In this document: positions 1-10,963 of the stretch, in pieces | How positions within the stretch are numbered: position 1 is the first letter of the stretch | Layout of the letters: every line of letters starts with the position of its first letter | Origin: Deinococcus deserti VCD115 | GTDB lineage: Bacteria > Deinococcota > Deinococci > Deinococcales > Deinococcaceae | Length of the DNA: 15,000 nt | NCBI RefSeq assembly: GCF_000020685.1 | Contig: NC_012526.1 | Location: forward strand, 1-15,000 | Direction of reading: 5' to 3' | The notes under the pieces: model-generated | Databases searched by the model: none | What the model saw: the letters and a program-made list of their open reading frames with translations, nothing else | Told to the model about the DNA's origin: nothing | Program-made: the position numbers and the translations under genes

Positions 1-9
1 GACGAATGG

Positions 10-15
10 TATTCT
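10..15 (+). promoter_or_regulatory. possible -10 element of dnaA
   Basis: TATTCT matches the TATAAT consensus at four of six positions and lies 36 nt upstream of the ATC at 51. Any -35 would be outside the window, so this is only a suggestion. Confidence 0.25.
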
Positions 16-34
16 GACGGCGCACTAGCAGTTC

Positions 35-41
35 AAGGGAG

Positions 42-42
<1 letters not shown>
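35..42 (+). promoter_or_regulatory. Shine-Dalgarno of dnaA that decides the start
   Basis: AAGGGAGG is a near-perfect Shine-Dalgarno. It overlaps the first base of the only canonical start codon (GTG at 42), leaving no spacing. The ATC codon at 51 follows after 8 nt, which is the ideal distance. Confidence 0.7.
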
Positions 43-1421
<1,379 letters not shown>

Positions 1422-1491
1422 CGGCTGGCTCTAGGAGACTCGAAGCAGGTTCCATGGACCGTTCCAAATACCTGTGCCAGATTTCACTTTC

Positions 1492-1756
1492 TGTGGATAA
1501 GTCTGTGGATAACCTGTGGATAAGTCCCCTTCAGCCTGTGGATAAGTCTGTGGATAACCTGATGCTAATTTCCCCTGTGGATAAGTGGCAAAGTTATCCA
1601 CAGGTTATCCACAGGAACATGCCACTTATCCACAATTTTGTCCACAGGACAAACATGCTCCAAGACGCACTATAACCCACTTATCCACAGTTTCCACAGG
1701 GCCTATTACTACTACTACTATTTTTATTAAGTAAATAGAACAGAAAAGAATAGAGA
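1492..1756. other. oriC: chromosomal replication origin oriC
   Basis: The dnaA-dnaN gap holds ten perfect 9-mer DnaA boxes. Six read TGTGGATAA and begin at 1492, 1504, 1515, 1537, 1549 and 1576. Four read TTATCCACA and begin at 1594, 1605, 1626 and 1681. Two variant boxes begin at 1638 (TTGTCCACA) and 1690 (GTTTCCACA). Many neighbouring boxes are 11-12 or 21-22 nt apart, so they sit on one face of the helix. The orientation flips between 1584 and 1594, so the two half-arrays face opposite ways. The rightmost boxes abut a DnaA-trio track and an AT-rich element. This is the architecture known from Bacillus subtilis oriC. No gene is present; an open frame across the boxes is incidental. Confidence 0.96.
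1703..1756 (+). other. DnaA-trio track and DNA unwinding element
   Basis: After the box pair at 1681-1698 and a short GC stretch come six consecutive trinucleotides, CTA TTA CTA CTA CTA CTA (1703-1720). Read on the other strand these are 3'-GAT/AAT-5' DnaA-trios, the element that guides DnaA onto single strands in B. subtilis. An AT-rich segment (1720-1756) follows and is the likely site of first melting. The geometry of box, box, GC clamp, trios and AT tract predicts opening toward dnaN. Confidence 0.88.
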
Positions 1757-1812
1757 TTTCTGAAGTGCCTCACAGGCCCAAGTCAGTTCCCGAGAAAAGG
1801 CAGGCTTCCCGC

Positions 1813-2895
1813 ATGAAAGCAAACGTCACCAAGAAAACCCTCAGTGAAGGCCTCAGTCTGCTGGAGCGTGTCATTCCAGGGCGCAGCAGCAACCCTCTTC
1901 TGACGGCCCTGAAGGTCGAAACCACAGAAGCCGGACTTACGCTCAGCGGCACCAATCTGGAAATCGACCTGTCGTGCTTCGTGCCTGCCGAAGTGCAACA
2001 GCCCCAGAATTTCGTGGTGCCTGCCCACCTGTTCGCTCAGATCGTGCGCAACCTGGGTGGAGAACTGGTGGAACTGGAAATCACCGGGAACGAGCTTTCG
2101 GTGCGTTCTGGTGGATCGGACTTCAAACTCCAGACCGGCGATATCGAGGCCTACCCGCCGCTCAGCTTCCCGGAACATGCCGACGTGAGCCTTAACGCCG
2201 AAGAACTGGCAAAGGCGTTTTCCAGCGTGCGTTATGCAGCGAGTAACGAGGCCTTCCAGGCGGTATTCCGGGGAATCAAGCTGGAGCACCGCCCGGAATC
2301 GGCGCGGGTGGTGGCCTCGGACGGTTACCGCGTGGCCATCCGCGACTTTCCGGCCAGCGGTGACGGCCGCAACCTGATCATTCCGGCCCGCAGTGCAGAT
2401 GAGCTCATCCGGGTGCTCAAGGACGGCGAGGCCCGCTTCACCTACGGCGAGGGTCTACTCAGCGTCACCACAGACCGGGTCCGGATGAACCTGAAACTGC
2501 TCGACGGTGACTTTCCGGACTATGAACGGGTCATTCCCAAGGACATCAAGCTGCAGGTCACGCTCCCTGCCACCGCCTTGAAGGAAGCAGTCAACCGCGT
2601 GGCCGTCCTGGCCGACAAGAACGCCAACAACCGGGTAGAGTTCCTGGTGTCGGAAGGCAAGCTGCGGCTGGCCGCTGAGGGAGATTACGGCCGTGCACAG
2701 GACACCCTTGACGTGGTGCAGGGCGGAAGCGAACCGGCCATGAGTCTGGCCTTCAACGCCCGGCATGTTCTTGACGCCCTGGGACCAATTGAGGGAGACG
2801 CTGAATTGCTGTTCAGCGGCTCCACCAGCCCTGCCATCTTCCGTGCGGCCGGGGGCGGCGGGTATATGGCGGTCATGGTGACGCTGAGGGTCTGA
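1813..2895 (+). CDS. dnaN: DNA polymerase III beta subunit (sliding clamp)
   Basis: This is the beta clamp, a ring that tethers DNA polymerase III and other replication and repair proteins to DNA. The ATG at 1813 ([14 protein letters not shown]) gives 360 residues, usual for the family. An upstream in-frame GTG at 1765 would add 16 residues with no family resemblance. The three-domain clamp fold is supported by conserved stretches such as [19 protein letters not shown], and [14 protein letters not shown] in the middle domain. The C-terminal end MAVMVTLRV is close to the typical clamp ending. Ribosome binding is weak (AAAAGG about 12 nt upstream). It follows oriC directly, so any promoter must lie in or beside the AT-rich unwinding segment. 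That would tie clamp transcription to origin state, which is inference. Confidence 0.97.
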   Translation: MKANVTKKTLSEGLSLLERVIPGRSSNPLLTALKVETTEAGLTLSGTNLEIDLSCFVPAEVQQPQNFVVPAHLFAQIVRNLGGELVELEITGNELSVRSGGSDFKLQTGDIEAYPPLSFPEHADVSLNAEELAKAFSSVRYAASNEAFQAVFRGIKLEHRPESARVVASDGYRVAIRDFPASGDGRNLIIPARSADELIRVLKDGEARFTYGEGLLSVTTDRVRMNLKLLDGDFPDYERVIPKDIKLQVTLPATALKEAVNRVAVLADKNANNRVEFLVSEGKLRLAAEGDYGRAQDTLDVVQGGSEPAMSLAFNARHVLDALGPIEGDAELLFSGSTSPAIFRAAGGGGYMAVMVTLRV

Positions 2896-4371
<1,476 letters not shown>

Positions 4372-4381
4372 TCCCCCTCAG

Positions 4382-4415
4382 GCGGCGGGAGGACTCTCCT
4401 TTTTCCGCCGCTTTT
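4382..4415 (+). terminator. hairpin with short T-run between eno and pyk
   Basis: GCGGCGG (4382-4388) pairs with CCGCCGC (4405-4411) and is followed by TTTT (4412-4415). A smaller GGAG/CTCC hairpin lies inside. It has the form of an intrinsic terminator, probably partial because the T-run is short. It would lower pyk relative to eno if the two are co-transcribed. Confidence 0.55.
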
Positions 4416-4461
4416 CCTTCCAGGATCTGGAAGGGATTCCAAGAAAGTTGACAGGTGACCC

Positions 4462-5886
4462 ATGAAACACTCTGACCGATCCACCAAGATCGTCGCCACC
4501 ATCGGACCGGCAAGCCGCGACCCCGAAGTTCTCAGCCGCATGATCGATGCCGGCCTTAATGTGGTCCGCATGAACTTCAGTCATGGTGACCACGAGGATC
4601 ACCGCCAGACCGTGCAGATGGTCCGGGAGCTCGCTGCCCGCAAGGGTGTCACCATCGGCATCCTGCAGGACCTGCAGGGTCCCAAGATTCGTGTGGGCCG
4701 CTTTGCTCAGGGCGCCGTGACGCTGAACGCTGGAGACAAGTTCGTGATTACCATGGACGATGTCGACGGTGACGAGTCGCGCGTGACCAGCACCTACAAG
4801 AGTCTGGCCGAGGACGTTCAACCTGGTATGGCCCTGCTGCTTGACGACGGCAACATGGCCCTCCGGGTCGATCACGTCCGTGGAGCAGATATCCACACCA
4901 CCGTCGTGATCGGCGGGGTGTTGAAGAACAACAAGGGCATCAATGTGCCCGACGCCGACCTGAGTGTGCCGGCCATGTCGGAAAAAGATGTGTCGGACAT
5001 GGAGTTCGGTGCACAGATCGGCGTGGACTGGGTGGCCCTGAGTTTTGTGCGCTCACGCGACGATCTGCTGCTGGCGCGGCACTACCTCTCCCGTTACGGC
5101 AGCCGTGCCAAGCTGATGGCCAAGATCGAAAAACCGCAGGCTGTCGAGCGCTTCGCCGACATCCTCAAGGAAGTCGACGGCATCATGGTGGCCCGCGGTG
5201 ACCTGGGCGTCGAGATGCGTCCCGAGCAGGTGCCGACGATCCAGAAGCACATCATCCGGATGTGCCGCGAAGCGGGTAAACCCGTGATCACGGCCACCCA
5301 GATGCTCGAGAGCATGATCAGCCTGCCCCGCCCTACCCGTGCGGAGGCTTCGGACGTCGCCAACGCCATTTACGACGGAACCGACGCTGTGATGCTCTCG
5401 GCCGAGAGTGCTGCCGGTCAGTACCCCGTAGAGGCCGTAGCCATGATGGACCGCATTGCCCGCGAGGCCGAGTCCAGCGATCATTACCTGCTGCTGCAGC
5501 GTCACCTGATGGTGGACACTGAGCTGGCGCAGGACGCTATTGCGCACTCTGCGTGCAGCATCGGTGAAAACCTGGAAGCCTCCGTCATCGTGACGTTCAC
5601 CAGCACCGGCGGCGCGGCGGCACGGGTGGCCAAAAACCGCCCACCGCTGGCGATCCTGGCGCTGACTCCCAACGAGCAGACCCGAAACCAGCTGGCCCTG
5701 TCATGGGGCGTGGTGCCTGTCCTGAGCGAAGACCCCAGGGACACTGATGACATGGTCCGTATCGCCAACGATGAGCTGCGCAAGAGTGGTCTGGCTGATC
5801 TGGGTGACCGCTATGTGATTACGGCGGGTGTACCTTTCGGGGTGCGGGGAACCACCAACATGTTGCGTGTAGAACGCCTGCGCTGA
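4462..5886 (+). CDS. pyk: pyruvate kinase
   Basis: Pyruvate kinase transfers phosphate from phosphoenolpyruvate to ADP, the last ATP-yielding step of glycolysis. The protein has 474 residues, the usual bacterial length. The N-terminal barrel strand KIVATIGPASR and the substrate-binding NVVRMNFSHG are present. The B-domain is inserted after LQDLQGPKIRVG. The catalytic-lysine motif AKIEKPQAVE, the metal-binding VARGDLGVEM, and the family signature around ITATQMLESM and PTRAEASDVANAIYDGTDAVMLS all follow in order. The C-terminal regulatory domain is complete. The start at 4462 has AGGTGA a few bases upstream. It ends in a strong terminator at 5932-5973, so any eno-pyk transcript stops before the second DnaA-box cluster. 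Confidence 0.97.
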   Translation: MKHSDRSTKIVATIGPASRDPEVLSRMIDAGLNVVRMNFSHGDHEDHRQTVQMVRELAARKGVTIGILQDLQGPKIRVGRFAQGAVTLNAGDKFVITMDDVDGDESRVTSTYKSLAEDVQPGMALLLDDGNMALRVDHVRGADIHTTVVIGGVLKNNKGINVPDADLSVPAMSEKDVSDMEFGAQIGVDWVALSFVRSRDDLLLARHYLSRYGSRAKLMAKIEKPQAVERFADILKEVDGIMVARGDLGVEMRPEQVPTIQKHIIRMCREAGKPVITATQMLESMISLPRPTRAEASDVANAIYDGTDAVMLSAESAAGQYPVEAVAMMDRIAREAESSDHYLLLQRHLMVDTELAQDAIAHSACSIGENLEASVIVTFTSTGGAAARVAKNRPPLAILALTPNEQTRNQLALSWGVVPVLSEDPRDTDDMVRIANDELRKSGLADLGDRYVITAGVPFGVRGTTNMLRVERLR

Positions 5887-5931
5887 TCTCTTTTCTGGTA
5901 ATTTGCCAGACTTCCTATGTGAGTTCAATGA

Positions 5932-5973
5932 GACCTGCCAGTCACAGTTCTGTGATGGGCAGGTCAGATTTTT
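5932..5973 (+). terminator. intrinsic terminator of pyk
   Basis: GACCTGCC (5932-5939) pairs with GGCAGGTC (5958-5965), and an inner stem GTCACAG/CTGTGAT continues it to about 15 bp around a TT loop. TTTTT (5969-5973) follows. There is no T-run on the other strand, so it acts on rightward transcripts. Its T-run shares two bases with the first DnaA box of the downstream cluster. Confidence 0.88.
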
Positions 5974-6097
5974 ATCCACAGCAACGGTCTTTTTCCACAA
6001 CCTGCCTGTGGATAACCCTGGGGTCGCTTTCAGGGTTTTCCTGCGCCAGGAAGTTGTCCACAGGGTATAAGGTTGTCCACAGCCTGCCTGTGGACAA
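5972..6097. other. second DnaA-box cluster between pyk and tyrS
   Basis: Six DnaA-box-like 9-mers lie in the 281-nt convergent gap. Two are perfect: TTATCCACA at 5972-5980 and TGTGGATAA at 6007-6015. Four differ at one position: TTTTCCACA at 5991-5999, TTGTCCACA at 6054-6062 and 6073-6081, and TGTGGACAA at 6089-6097. I saw no gene in this gap and no other cluster of such sites outside oriC. The gap lacks the trio track and long AT-rich segment of oriC. It is therefore more likely a DnaA-binding control site, such as a titration or reactivation locus, than a second melting site. The sites are plain in the sequence; the function is inference. Confidence 0.75.
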
Positions 6098-6102
6098 CTT
6101 TT
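6072..6102 (+). repeat. perfect palindrome built from two facing DnaA boxes
   Basis: GTTGTCCACAG (6072-6082) and CTGTGGACAAC (6088-6098) are perfect 11-bp inverted arms around CCTGC, followed by TTTT. It could act as a rightward terminator hairpin, a cruciform or a paired DnaA site. A diverged copy with the same spacer CCTGCC sits at 5995-6015. Confidence 0.7.
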
Positions 6103-6167
6103 GCGTCTGTCAGCTCATTTGGCGACTCATAGGAGGCTCGTGAAGGCCTTATGAAGATCACTCTGGA

Positions 6168-7496
<1,329 letters not shown>

Positions 7497-7498
7497 GG

Positions 7499-7504
7499 TG
7501 TATA
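7499..7504 (-). promoter_or_regulatory. possible -10 element of tyrS
   Basis: TATACA reads on the - strand about 95 nt upstream of the tyrS start. The matching -35 is weak. If used, transcription would begin inside the 5' arm of the proposed antiterminator, shortening it to about 5 bp. A start further upstream would be needed for the full helix. Confidence 0.35.
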
Positions 7505-7546
7505 CGCACGTCGGGTCAGACGCCTCATGTCCCGCAGTGTAGCGCG

Positions 7547-7552
7547 TAGCAT
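7547..7552 (+). promoter_or_regulatory. -10 element placing a leaderless start on the MOSC gene
   Basis: TAGCAT fits the TANNNT pattern and ends 6 nt before the GTG start at 7559. There is no Shine-Dalgarno. This is the arrangement of leaderless mRNAs, which are common in Deinococcus. No clear -35 was found. Confidence 0.55.
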
Positions 7553-7558
7553 GCCTGT

Positions 7559-8113
7559 GTGAAGTCCATCCACGAACTTCGGAGCACCTTTCCCCGACCC
7601 GGACGGCTGGAGTGGATCGGGCTGCGCCCGGCCCGCCGCGCCCCGGTCATCAGCGTGCAGGAGGCCGAGGCTCACCCGCTGGTGGGCCTGATCGGTGACC
7701 ACGGCAAGGTCGCCCCAGGCCGCCTGAAGGCTCTGACGGGCAAGGCTGGCGAAGCCGAGACCTCAGCGCCCCAGCCAGCTGTGCCGGGGGGTCCAGGACG
7801 CCGGCAGGTCACTTTGATTCAGGCAGAACATCTGCCCGTGATTGCTGCGCTCGCTGGGCTCAGCGAAGCCGGGCCGGAACTGTTGCGGCGAAATCTCGTT
7901 GTCCGTGGGCTCAGCCTGCTGGCGCTCAAGGAGGCCCGCTTTCAGATCGGAGAGATCGTTCTGGAAGGCACCGGCGAATGTCATCCCTGCTCACGCATGG
8001 AAGAGACCCTGGGCCTAGGCGGTTACAACGCGGTTCGTGGCCATGGGGGCCTGACTGCCCGTGTTATTCAGGGCGGCACGATCCGGGTCGGAGACGAGGT
8101 ACGACCGCTGTGA
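7559..8113 (+). CDS. MOSC domain-containing protein
   Basis: This 184-residue protein consists almost entirely of a MOSC domain, the beta-barrel related to the C-terminal part of molybdenum-cofactor sulfurases. Its family binds or transfers sulfur or metal-sulfur groups. The conserved core RRNLVVRGLSLLAL (110-123) is followed by GTGECHPCSRME (137-148). C141 matches the cysteine conserved in MOSC domains, and C144 lies three residues on. LVGLIGDHGKVA (41-52) near the N-terminus is the other typical segment. There is no aminotransferase domain or ferredoxin domain, so this is a stand-alone MOSC of unknown substrate. The GTG start at 7559 is supported by a -10 element 6 nt upstream and the lack of a ribosome-binding site. 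Its stop overlaps the trmK start, so the two are probably co-translated. The family is confident; the reaction is not known. Confidence 0.85.
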   Translation: MKSIHELRSTFPRPGRLEWIGLRPARRAPVISVQEAEAHPLVGLIGDHGKVAPGRLKALTGKAGEAETSAPQPAVPGGPGRRQVTLIQAEHLPVIAALAGLSEAGPELLRRNLVVRGLSLLALKEARFQIGEIVLEGTGECHPCSRMEETLGLGGYNAVRGHGGLTARVIQGGTIRVGDEVRPL

Positions 8114-8790
8114 ACCCGGTGCTCGACGCCCGTCTGGAGGCAGTCCTGGAGCTGATCGAGGCTGACGTTCATGTGGATATCGGGTCCGACCATGCACATC
8201 TGCCGATCCGGATTCTCCGGGCTGGCAGGGCCAGCCGGTGCATCGCCGTTGAACTCAATCCCGGTCCTCTGGCCCACTCCCTAAGGAGTGCGGCGCGGTC
8301 CGGTCTGGCAGAGCACCTCGAAGTTCGCCAGGGCAACGGCTTTGATCCCCTGAACCCGGGAGAGGTGGACAGTGCCAGCATGACCGGGATGGGGACCGGC
8401 ACCATCGTGGGGATCCTGCAGCGCGCCGGCGACAAGCTTCCTGCGGCCCTGGTGCTGCAACCCAACGATTCACCCCGCAGCATCCGGCAGTGGGCACGCA
8501 GCAGCGGCTATCACCTTACGGCCGAGCGCCTGATGCCCGGATACTGGGCTTACCCCGTGCTGCGACTCGATCGCCTGCCTGACGAGGACCCGGCGTATAC
8601 CGGCGTGCCTTTCAGGGCAGCCCTGCGCTATGGCCCCCACCTGCTGCGCGAAGGCAGCCCACTTCTGCGCCGGCACATAGGGGAGGACATCGTGCGGCTC
8701 ACGCCGTTAGCCGCTCCGGGCCGCAACGCACAGGCTGAACTGGCCACCGCCCAGGAGGCGCTGGCCTGGCTGGACGGCAACACGCCATAA
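8110..8790 (+). CDS. trmK: tRNA (adenine(22)-N1)-methyltransferase, TrmK family
   Basis: TrmK methylates N1 of adenine 22 in the D-arm of tRNA using S-adenosylmethionine. The GTG start at 8110 gives 226 residues. It overlaps the TGA of the MOSC gene by 2 nt, and GAGG lies at 8096-8099. Upstream in-frame codons back to 7978 lie inside the MOSC gene and look non-coding. SAM-binding motif I is VDIGSDHAHLPI (22-33). Motif II acidic residue lies in IAVELNPGPL. Motif IV reads TGMGTGTI (92-99), where homologues usually have AGMGG. QPNDSPRSIRQW followed by GYHLTAERL is the family's characteristic post-motif segment. A helical C-terminal domain follows, as in characterised TrmK. The family call is good from these motifs; the exact position modified is inferred from homologues. 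Confidence 0.85.
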   Translation: MNPVLDARLEAVLELIEADVHVDIGSDHAHLPIRILRAGRASRCIAVELNPGPLAHSLRSAARSGLAEHLEVRQGNGFDPLNPGEVDSASMTGMGTGTIVGILQRAGDKLPAALVLQPNDSPRSIRQWARSSGYHLTAERLMPGYWAYPVLRLDRLPDEDPAYTGVPFRAALRYGPHLLREGSPLLRRHIGEDIVRLTPLAAPGRNAQAELATAQEALAWLDGNTP

Positions 8791-8799
8791 ACAGGCAAT

Positions 8800-8823
8800 A
8801 AAAAAGCCGCCTTCTCGGGCGGT
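8800..8823 (-). terminator. leftward intrinsic terminator, probably of rny
   Basis: GCCGCC (8806-8811) pairs with GGCGGT (8818-8823, one G-U pair). Six A (8800-8805) give a T-run for leftward transcripts. It lies 193 nt beyond the rny stop, directly behind trmK. Confidence 0.75.
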
Positions 8824-8856
8824 GATAAGAAAAAGATAGCGTCTTATACAATCAGC

Positions 8857-8995
8857 GTCAAGTCGTCTCGCTGTGAGATAAAAACGCTGTCTGGAGCGTG
8901 ATTTTTCTGACGGCATCAACGGGTGGTATGCATAAGCGTTTCTGCTCTGATCCAGACAACACAGAGGCGGGTCCGCCCATGGCGTCCCGCCTTTT
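8857..8995 (+). ncRNA. candidate small structured RNA between trmK and rny
   Basis: A promoter-like pair, GTGATA (8822-8827) and TATACA (8845-8850) with 17-nt spacing, precedes a region with no gene. The region ends in the rightward terminator at 8965-8995. Inside it AAACGCT (8882-8888) can pair with AGCGTTT (8935-8941). TGTCTGGA (8888-8895) can pair with TCCAGACA (8951-8958). The interleaved order gives pseudoknot topology. The pairings are exact, but short ones can arise by chance in 100 nt. It would also be antisense to the rny 3' untranslated region. This is a prediction only. Confidence 0.3.
8965..8995 (+). terminator. rightward intrinsic terminator behind trmK
   Basis: AGGCGGG (8965-8971) pairs with CCCGCCT (8986-8992). 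An inner CGCC/GGCG stem caps a CAT loop, and a run of T follows (8992-8995). There is no T-run on the other strand. It ends trmK transcripts, or the candidate small RNA, just before the rny stop. Confidence 0.8.
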
Positions 8996-9016
8996 CTATG
9001 CCGCAAGAGGTGTGCG

Positions 9017-10714
9017 TTACCGGGCAACTTCCACGGCGCGGCTCTCTCGCACGACCGTGACCTGCACCTGCCCGGGGTATTCCATGTCCTGCTCGACCCG
9101 GCCAGCGATCTCACGGGCCAGCAGGGTCGCCTGGGCATCCGTGACTTTTTCCGGCTGCACGATGACGCGCACCTCGCGTCCGGCCTGAATGGCGTAGGCC
9201 TGCTGCACACCGGGAAACGAGACTGCGATCTGCTCGAGTTGCTCCAGTCGCCGCACGTATGATTCCAGCTCCTCGCGCCGGGCACCTGGCCTCGCCGCAC
9301 TGATAGCGTCAGCAGCGGCGACCAGCACGCTGTAAAGCGTCTCGCCGTTCTCGGGGTCATGGTGATGGGCAATAGCGTCGGTAACCTCGGCCGGCTCACC
9401 GAAACGCCGGGCCAGGTTGATGCCGATTTCCACGTGCGTGCCGTCAATTTCCCGGTCGATACTCTTGCCCACGTCGTGCATCAGGCCAGCGCGGCGGGCC
9501 ATGGCGGCGTCCAGCCCCAGTTCGTCGGCCATGATGCCGGTCAGGTGAGCGACCTGAATGCTGTGCTTCAGAACATTCTGCCCGTAGCTGGTGCGGAAAT
9601 ACATGCGTCCCAGCAGCTGCACCAGCCCTGGTTTGAGCCCCACTACCCCCGCTTCGATGGCGGCTTCCTCACCCTGGGCATGAATGAAGGTCTTCATGTC
9701 GTCCTGGGCCTTATGCACCATTTCCTCGATGCGGGTCGGGTGAATGCGCCCGTCAGCCACCAGGGCGTCAAGCACATGCCGCGCCACTTCACGGCGCACA
9801 GGATTGAAGCTGCTCAGAATCACTGCTTCCGGCGTATCGTCGATAATCAGGTCCACGCCGGTCAGCGCCTCGAAGGCGCGGATGTTGCGACCTTCGCGGC
9901 CGATCAGGCGGCCCTTCATGGCGTCGTTGGGAATCGGCACCACCGAAACGCTGAGTTGTGCGCTGGTCTCCGAGGCGCTGCGCTGGATAGCCTGAGCGAT
10001 GATATGCCTGGCACTTCGGCGGGCGTCCGCCGTGGCGCGCTCATGCATGGCCTTGACGCGGATGGCCTTTTCCTCTTCCAGCTCGGCATCCAGACGACCC
10101 AGAATCTGCTCGCGTGCCACTTCAGGGGTTAACTGCGCAACTTCGTACAGTTTCAGGTCCACCTGACGCTGACGTTCGTTGAGATCAGCTTCCTGTGTAA
10201 GCAGATGGCGGTGGCCTTCCTCCAGGCGTTCCTCCAGCAGATCAAGTTTTTCTCCCCGCGCATCAAGCTGCTCGGCACGGCGGTTGAGACGTTCGATCTC
10301 ACGCTTGAGCTCTTCACGCTCCCGTCGCGTTTCCAGACGGTCAGCTGCAAGAGCTTCCCGTGCCTGAATGGCGTCCTGTCTGGCCTGCTCACGTTCCATG
10401 TCGAGCTGAGCACGCAGGCTGGCAATCTGATCGCCCTGGCTGCTGAGTTGAGCACTCTGAGCGGCCATCTGCGCTTCGCGCTCAGCGGCCTCCTGAATTC
10501 TTCTGCTGGACTCCTGCCTGGCCTGGTCGGCCTGCTCCCGCACGTGCCGGGCCTCGGCTTCCGCCTGTGCCCGGATACGTTCCGCTTCTGCACGGGCTTC
10601 CTGTTGAAGGCGATTGTCCACTTCGGCCCGCTGACGCAAGCCGCGTGACTGCCCACTCAGGAATCCCCCGACCAACCCCGCCAGGAGCGCCAGAATCACG
10701 ATTATCCACTCCAT
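9017..10714 (-). CDS. rny: ribonuclease Y
   Basis: RNase Y is a membrane-anchored endoribonuclease that starts mRNA turnover in many bacteria lacking RNase E. The 565-residue protein has the full domain order. An N-terminal membrane helix MEWIIVILALLAGLVGGF (1-18) comes first. A long charged coiled coil rich in Arg, Glu and Gln covers about 25-235. A KH RNA-binding domain starts near 255 with GREGRNIRAFE (272-282). An HD metal-dependent domain carries GLMHDVGKS with H413-D414. The C-terminal segment REVRVIVQPEKV is typical. The ATG at 10714 has AAGGAG 8 nt upstream. It is monocistronic, between the rplI terminator and its own at 8800-8823. No frame damage is visible. Confidence 0.96.
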   Translation of the reverse strand: MEWIIVILALLAGLVGGFLSGQSRGLRQRAEVDNRLQQEARAEAERIRAQAEAEARHVREQADQARQESSRRIQEAAEREAQMAAQSAQLSSQGDQIASLRAQLDMEREQARQDAIQAREALAADRLETRREREELKREIERLNRRAEQLDARGEKLDLLEERLEEGHRHLLTQEADLNERQRQVDLKLYEVAQLTPEVAREQILGRLDAELEEEKAIRVKAMHERATADARRSARHIIAQAIQRSASETSAQLSVSVVPIPNDAMKGRLIGREGRNIRAFEALTGVDLIIDDTPEAVILSSFNPVRREVARHVLDALVADGRIHPTRIEEMVHKAQDDMKTFIHAQGEEAAIEAGVVGLKPGLVQLLGRMYFRTSYGQNVLKHSIQVAHLTGIMADELGLDAAMARRAGLMHDVGKSIDREIDGTHVEIGINLARRFGEPAEVTDAIAHHHDPENGETLYSVLVAAADAISAARPGARREELESYVRRLEQLEQIAVSFPGVQQAYAIQAGREVRVIVQPEKVTDAQATLLAREIAGRVEQDMEYPGQVQVTVVRESRAVEVAR

Positions 10715-10918
10715 GATTTAGGCTCCTTCCGGTCTCATTCATGGCTGCTGCCCATGCCTGGAAGGCCGGGGCTGCAGCCGTAATCGCACTGTTTGAATCG
10801 AACGTCGTACAGGATACTGCCGCCGTTCGCCTTGCAGTCTAGCTGTAAAGTCAAGTCCCGCCAGATAGGCGTGTGTCCAGGCGTACCGGGTGACCGGCAG
10901 GTAGCGTGAGAAGAACAG
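10715..10918 (-). other. rny upstream region
   Basis: About 200 nt lie between the rplI terminator and the rny start. GGAAGGAG sits just before the rny ATG. No convincing -35/-10 pair was found; the TTGACT and TAGACT sequences here are only 7 nt apart. A 64-codon open frame at 10933-10739 has an Arg-rich composition and no ribosome-binding site, and is not called as a gene. Confidence 0.4.
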
Positions 10919-10944
10919 AAAAAACCCCGCCACTGGGGCGGGGT
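10919..10944 (-). terminator. terminator of the rpsF-ssb-rpsR-rplI operon
   Basis: ACCCCGCC (10924-10931) and GGCGGGGT (10937-10944) form a perfect 8-bp stem around a 5-nt loop. A run of A (10919-10924) gives T for leftward transcripts. It lies 20 nt after the rplI stop. Confidence 0.92.
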
Positions 10945-10963
10945 CCTCGAAGCGCCGACGCTT

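Noticed and set aside
4448..4453. TTGACA as the -35 of a pyk promoter
   Set aside because: The sequence 17 nt downstream (TCTGAC) is not a -10, and transcription would begin inside pyk.
10739..10933. 64-codon - frame between rplI and rny
   Set aside because: Arg-rich composition, no ribosome-binding site, no recognisable family, and it overlaps the operon terminator.
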